Source of the DNA: Pectinatus brassicae
Lineage (GTDB): Bacteria > Bacillota > Negativicutes > Selenomonadales > Selenomonadaceae
Direction of reading: 5' to 3'
NCBI RefSeq assembly: GCF_014201835.1
Contig: NZ_JACHFH010000018.1
Location: 1-64,000, forward strand
DNA length: 64,000 bases
This document shows positions 60,987-64,000 of this stretch, one piece after another. Both the position numbers and the translations under genes were made by a program. Position 1 is the first letter of the stretch; each line of letters opens with the position of its first letter. The notes under the pieces are model-generated. The model worked only from the letters and a program-made list of their open reading frames with translations. It did no database searches and was not told the origin of the DNA.

Positions 60987-61512
60987 AAATATTTTTAAGA
61001 ATCAGTCCGGCAGCCTATTATTAGAAACATTATTATCACTAAATATGCTTGTCATTCTGCTTATAAGCTTTAGTATTATATTTTTATCTATGTTGCATAA
61101 TTATTTATTAAATTTATACCAAATAGAATTACGCTCCCAAATGCGCTTTGCAATGGAATGTTTAAGTCAGGATATTAAATATGCTGATAACGTGCAAATT
61201 TTCCATGAAAACGGCCATGACGTTATCTATATAACAACCCGTGCCACCGCCGAACAAGAAAAAACAATTATAAAATATTACCAGGATGATTTAGCTTATT
61301 ATCCCCGTATTCTAAAAAATGCTCAGCCCCTAACAGGTGATAATATTGACTGTCATACTTCAATTCGCTTTACCTGCCAGCCTTTAAACCCCTCTGCTGG
61401 CAACCGGGTTTTTTTACTAGAATTGAAAGGTTCCCAGCAAGCTGCCAGCAGTAAATATTTTTATCTGCAAACAGCTGTTATAATGCTGCAAAAACCATCA
61501 AATGAGGACTAA
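60979..61512 (+). CDS. Minor pilin-like protein (GspJ/PilW-like)
   Basis: 177 residues. Leader MNKNIFKNQSG, then SLLLETLLSLNMLVILLISF: Ser at +1 and an intact Glu at +5. A long helix (RSQMRFAMECLSQDIKYAD) and a beta-rich domain follow, which is the GspJ/PilW pattern. It overlaps the preceding gene by 8 bases. Confidence 0.7.
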   Translation: MNKNIFKNQSGSLLLETLLSLNMLVILLISFSIIFLSMLHNYLLNLYQIELRSQMRFAMECLSQDIKYADNVQIFHENGHDVIYITTRATAEQEKTIIKYYQDDLAYYPRILKNAQPLTGDNIDCHTSIRFTCQPLNPSAGNRVFLLELKGSQQAASSKYFYLQTAVIMLQKPSNED

Positions 61513-61515
61513 AGT

Positions 61516-61971
61516 ATGAATAATAATGGCTATCTAAGCTTATTCGGTTTAATTTTTCTTCTGCCTATGCTGTTTTTAGCCAGTAATTTTTTTCTGCTCG
61601 GCAATAATGAACAGCAAATAGAAATATTAGCCGCTGCTAATATTTCCGCGCAAAACTGCGCTGAAAGCGGTATCGAAAAAACCCTGCAAAAATTAATATC
61701 AACCCCTGACTTATACGATGAGATATACAGCGATGCTTTTACTCATGTATTAACTTATAAAAAAACATTGTTTACCGGCCAGCAAGTCATTAATCAGCAA
61801 ACAATAACAACCACTGTCTATCTGTATTTTTTTAATTATGCTGACTCCATTTTTATTTTGTCATCTACAGCTGAATTCGGCAGCAACGGCAGGCAGATAT
61901 CTGCTTTCATACAGGAAAAAGACCATAAATTCACTATATTGCGGTGGGATTATCATGATAAAAAAATTTAA
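61516..61971 (+). CDS. Minor pilin-like protein (GspK/PilX-like), no Glu5
   Basis: 151 residues. Leader MNNNG followed by YLSLFGLIFLLPMLFLASNF, with Phe at +5. The helix continues as ISAQNCAESGIEKTLQKLI, the alanine/glutamate pattern of PilX/GspK. Tip pseudopilin GspK also lacks Glu5, so a tip role is plausible. GAGGA site upstream. Confidence 0.62.
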   Translation: MNNNGYLSLFGLIFLLPMLFLASNFFLLGNNEQQIEILAAANISAQNCAESGIEKTLQKLISTPDLYDEIYSDAFTHVLTYKKTLFTGQQVINQQTITTTVYLYFFNYADSIFILSSTAEFGSNGRQISAFIQEKDHKFTILRWDYHDKKI

Positions 61972-63100
61972 ATCATTCTTCTCCAACGATTTCAATAAAA
62001 TTGTCACCCTTACTATCTTTAATAACAATTTTTATTTCACCTGTTTGCACTGTCATAATAATATTTGGTCAGTAAGAAGCGTCAGCCAAATCCCCTGGAA
62101 AAATTCTGCTGTTCCTTTTTCTTTAGACTGGCTTTACCAAACAGTACTTACAAATCATTGTCAAAATCTACCGGTCATTGTATGTCTGCCAGAATCATTT
62201 TTCCTTATAAGTCAAAATAGTTTTCCGTCGATGACCCTGTCTGAATTAAAAAAATCTATTTACTGGGAAATTCGAAGTAAAAATATTGCCTCCGGAAACG
62301 CTTATGCTTATTCTTATACCTATAATCCTAATGACACTGATTATTTAATACAAACATACGCCATGTTGCAAAGTGATATTGCTGTTTGGCAAAAACACAT
62401 TAAGAAAGTTCCATTAAAACTTTACGGTATATATCCTCAGCAATCTATTTCCTATACCTTATCAGACAATAGCAATATAAATATAAAGTTTCGTAATATA
62501 TCATGCACAATAAAGCCGCAGCTCGACAATAACGAAAATATACCTGATTATATTCTGGCAGCAACTCAGCCCCTGTTGTTGAAAAATACTGAGTTAAATC
62601 TATTACCCGCCAAACAACAGCTATCATTTTTATCGACAAAAAAATTAATATTAAGCACCATCGCTGTTACTGCTAGTATCACTTGCATTATTTTTCTATA
62701 TTATCAAATAAAAATTGCTGACTTGAATTCTGCTATTGAAAAACAATCTTTAATGCTGTCATCACTGCAAAATATTTCACTGCAGCAAAATTTGTTAAAT
62801 AAATACAAAAAAAATATTATGCAGCGGCAAAGTATATTATTAAAATTAAATAACCACAAAAAATCATATCATGCTATACTTGCTAATCTTGGTGCTGTTA
62901 GTAATGAATCCACTATAATTACTGATATTATTACTAATAATGGTGCCAATATTTTAATCAGCGGTACAGCAAATGATTACAGTCATTTACAAAAATATCT
63001 CGCTGCTCTAAAAGACAACTATTTCCCTGATATCATTTTATTATCAGCAGAAAAACAATCCGCTGATAATATAAAATTTATTCTTAAACTTCCCCATTAG
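61955..63100 (+). CDS. PilM-PilN fusion-like (GspL-like) assembly protein
   Basis: 382 residues. An N-terminal region (about 1-205) has weak actin-like PilM/GspL character (IVCLPESFFLISQNSFPSM, SELKKSIYWEIRSKNI). LNLLPAKQQLSF, the usual PilN start, follows at about 211, then a membrane segment (about 230-250), a coiled coil and a small alpha/beta domain. This is the GspL layout, with PilM and PilN fused in one chain. ATG 61955 has a GGTGGGA site; the gene overlaps the previous one by 17 bases. Confidence 0.7.
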   Translation: MIKKFKSFFSNDFNKIVTLTIFNNNFYFTCLHCHNNIWSVRSVSQIPWKNSAVPFSLDWLYQTVLTNHCQNLPVIVCLPESFFLISQNSFPSMTLSELKKSIYWEIRSKNIASGNAYAYSYTYNPNDTDYLIQTYAMLQSDIAVWQKHIKKVPLKLYGIYPQQSISYTLSDNSNINIKFRNISCTIKPQLDNNENIPDYILAATQPLLLKNTELNLLPAKQQLSFLSTKKLILSTIAVTASITCIIFLYYQIKIADLNSAIEKQSLMLSSLQNISLQQNLLNKYKKNIMQRQSILLKLNNHKKSYHAILANLGAVSNESTIITDIITNNGANILISGTANDYSHLQKYLAALKDNYFPDIILLSAEKQSADNIKFILKLPH

Positions 63101-63110
63101 AGGTATTCCC

Positions 63111-63656
63111 ATGAACAAAAAAGACTGGTATTTTATTGTTGGTGGAGCCTGCAGCCTATTTATCTATTTTTGTTTACTATATTTATTTATCTGCCATCCC
63201 TACTCTTTGAAAATAGCACAGCTGCAATCCATAAATAAAAAAAATGAGCAGCAAATTACTTTATTACAGCAATTCACCGCTCAACATAATGACCTTGGTA
63301 AATATGTTAAGAATATTGAACAACAAAATCTTTTCTGGCAAAAATTGTTGCCACTGCCAGAAAATACTGCTCAAGTCATAACTGCTTTGCAAACTCTGGC
63401 TGACAAAGAAAATATTATAATATTGAAAATAGAGCCCTTAATCAGCAGTTCAACAAATAATGAAAAACTGCCCTATAACACCAGCATGATAACACTACAA
63501 ATTCAATCCAATTATTTTGAACTGTTAAATTTTCTTTATAGTATAGATATATTACCATACTACAGTACTATTGAAAATTTTTCTGCAAAAAAATCCTCAA
63601 ATATGCTTATCAGTAATATTTCCATTCAGTATTATTCATTAAAGCCCAGTAAATAA
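63111..63656 (+). CDS. PilO/GspM-like assembly protein
   Basis: 181 residues: an N-terminal membrane segment (about 8-28), a coiled coil (KIAQLQSINKKNEQQITLLQQF) and a ferredoxin-like C-terminal domain (LQIQSNYFELLNFLYSIDILPYYSTIENF), the PilO pattern. It should pair with the PilN-like part of the upstream protein. Last gene of the operon; neither PilP nor the PilQ secretin follows. Confidence 0.75.
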   Translation: MNKKDWYFIVGGACSLFIYFCLLYLFICHPYSLKIAQLQSINKKNEQQITLLQQFTAQHNDLGKYVKNIEQQNLFWQKLLPLPENTAQVITALQTLADKENIIILKIEPLISSSTNNEKLPYNTSMITLQIQSNYFELLNFLYSIDILPYYSTIENFSAKKSSNMLISNISIQYYSLKPSK

Positions 63657-63667
63657 CTGCGTCCCTT

Positions 63668-63698
63668 ATCATTGCCAATAATATCACAATGATTTTTT
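63668..63698 (+). terminator. Intrinsic terminator after the pilus operon
   Basis: ATCATTG (63668-63674) pairs with CAATGAT (63687-63693), followed by six Ts. It closes the pilus operon against the facing tannase-like gene. Confidence 0.7.
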
Positions 63699-64000
63699 AC
63701 AAATGTTGTCCGTCCAGTCAAATAATTTATCTAAGTCATAATCTCCGGCATGACCTTTTCCCCATGGGGAAAAGAAGTCTACATCATAACCATTATCCAT
63801 AAGTTTAGTGGCTAAAATAAGCGGAATAGCAAGTGAGGTGTCCCGGTCAACAGCACCATGGCGAATACGCCAATGCGGTGCAACTGACGCTTTGCCAGCA
63901 TCAATATAATTCATCGGATTAAGCATTTTTATTTCCTTCTTATCAGCCATCTTAGCAGTATCTGCTGCAGTTTTTTTCATTGAATAAACTGTAAAATGCC
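63684..64000 (-). CDS. Tannase-like esterase, C-terminal part (gene continues past the window)
   Basis: At least 105 residues of a subtype B tannase-like alpha/beta hydrolase. WRIRHGAVDRDTSLAIPLIL holds the catalytic Asp (DRDTS), and FFSPWGKGHAGDYDLDKLFDW the catalytic His (GHAGD), matching the C terminus of Lactobacillus tannase. The frame stays open to base 64000 (upstream residues HFTVYS), so the internal Met at 63980 is not taken as the start. The nucleophile serine lies outside the window. Gallate or ferulate esters are likely substrates by family. Confidence 0.75.
   Translation of the reverse strand, partial: HFTVYSMKKTAADTAKMADKKEIKMLNPMNYIDAGKASVAPHWRIRHGAVDRDTSLAIPLILATKLMDNGYDVDFFSPWGKGHAGDYDLDKLFDWTDNICKKSL

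Noticed and set aside
1-64000. CRISPR arrays, insertion sequences, prophage or integrated elements
   Set aside because: No regularly spaced direct repeats, transposase, integrase or phage genes were seen; coding content looks like uniform chromosome.

Overview
The window is an A+T-rich, densely packed chromosomal segment with housekeeping gene order typical of Firmicutes (ylxM-ffh-rpsP-khpA-ylqD-rimM-trmD-rplS-lepB-rbgA-rnhB-ylqG-ylqH, yqeK-LCP-rsfS, hom-thrB). It also carries an 11-subunit Nuo complex without NuoEFG, a 2-oxoacid:ferredoxin oxidoreductase, and a type IV pilus/type II secretion-like operon. This mix points to an anaerobic Negativicutes bacterium (Selenomonas/Pectinatus/Megamonas type, a diderm Firmicute). 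The assignment is an inference from gene content; there is no 16S gene here. No tRNA, rRNA, CRISPR array, insertion sequence or prophage was seen. The only RNA gene is rnpB.

Layout. 1-2.8 kb (minus): ftsW, trmB, ung. 2.9-4.3 kb (plus): a radical-SAM aminomutase whose active-site residues fit glutamate rather than lysine 2,3-aminomutase. 4.3-7.2 kb (minus): korDABC, with a strong promoter whose -10 lies in a perfect 18-bp dyad. 7.3-8.9 kb (minus): a membrane-anchored DUF4127 protein. 9-18 kb (plus): zapA, a U32/RlhA-like protein, mutS2, a bifunctional PBP and tyrS. 18.1-21.4 kb (plus): yebC, ruvC, ruvA (no ruvB), an rRNA methyltransferase and rnpB. 21.4-25.4 kb (plus): yqeK, a degenerate LCP protein, rsfS, cvfB and cheV. 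25.6-29.7 kb (plus): pheB-like, hom, thrB and cca. 29.75-30.9 kb (minus): a GldA-like dehydrogenase, convergent with cca through a long inverted repeat that includes both C-terminal coding ends. 31.2-32.8 kb (plus): a solitary hutH behind a leader with two terminator-like hairpins. 32.9-42.5 kb (minus): nuoABCDHIJKLMN. 42.9-55.7 kb (plus): the SRP/ribosome-maturation superoperon running on to yraN, ubiX, comM and aroE. 55.7-63.7 kb (plus): a pilus operon (PilB, PilT, PilC, major pilin, prepilin peptidase, four minor pilins, a PilM-PilN fusion, PilO). 63.7-64 kb (minus): the 3' end of a tannase-like esterase.

How the genes work together. KorDABC produces reduced ferredoxin, and the NuoEFG-less complex I 30 kb away is the type usually thought to take electrons from ferredoxin, so the two could form an energy-conserving pair. 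Glutamate 2,3-aminomutase (beta-glutamate) and HutH (urocanate/ammonia) are solitary amino-acid enzymes with their own regulatory regions. The 43-53 kb block couples protein targeting, ribosome assembly and tRNA modification. The last 8 kb encodes a surface pilus or pseudopilus machine that must cross an outer membrane but has no secretin gene in the cluster.

Most proteins are recognised from family motifs. The least certain parts are the roles of DUF4127, YlqG/YlqH, the degenerate LCP protein and the minor pilins, and the regulatory calls, which rest on sequence inspection alone. No single cluster here looks like a wholly new multi-gene system. The best leads are regulatory (dyads at the kor and eam promoters, the hutH leader, the ylqD leader) and degenerate or fused proteins.
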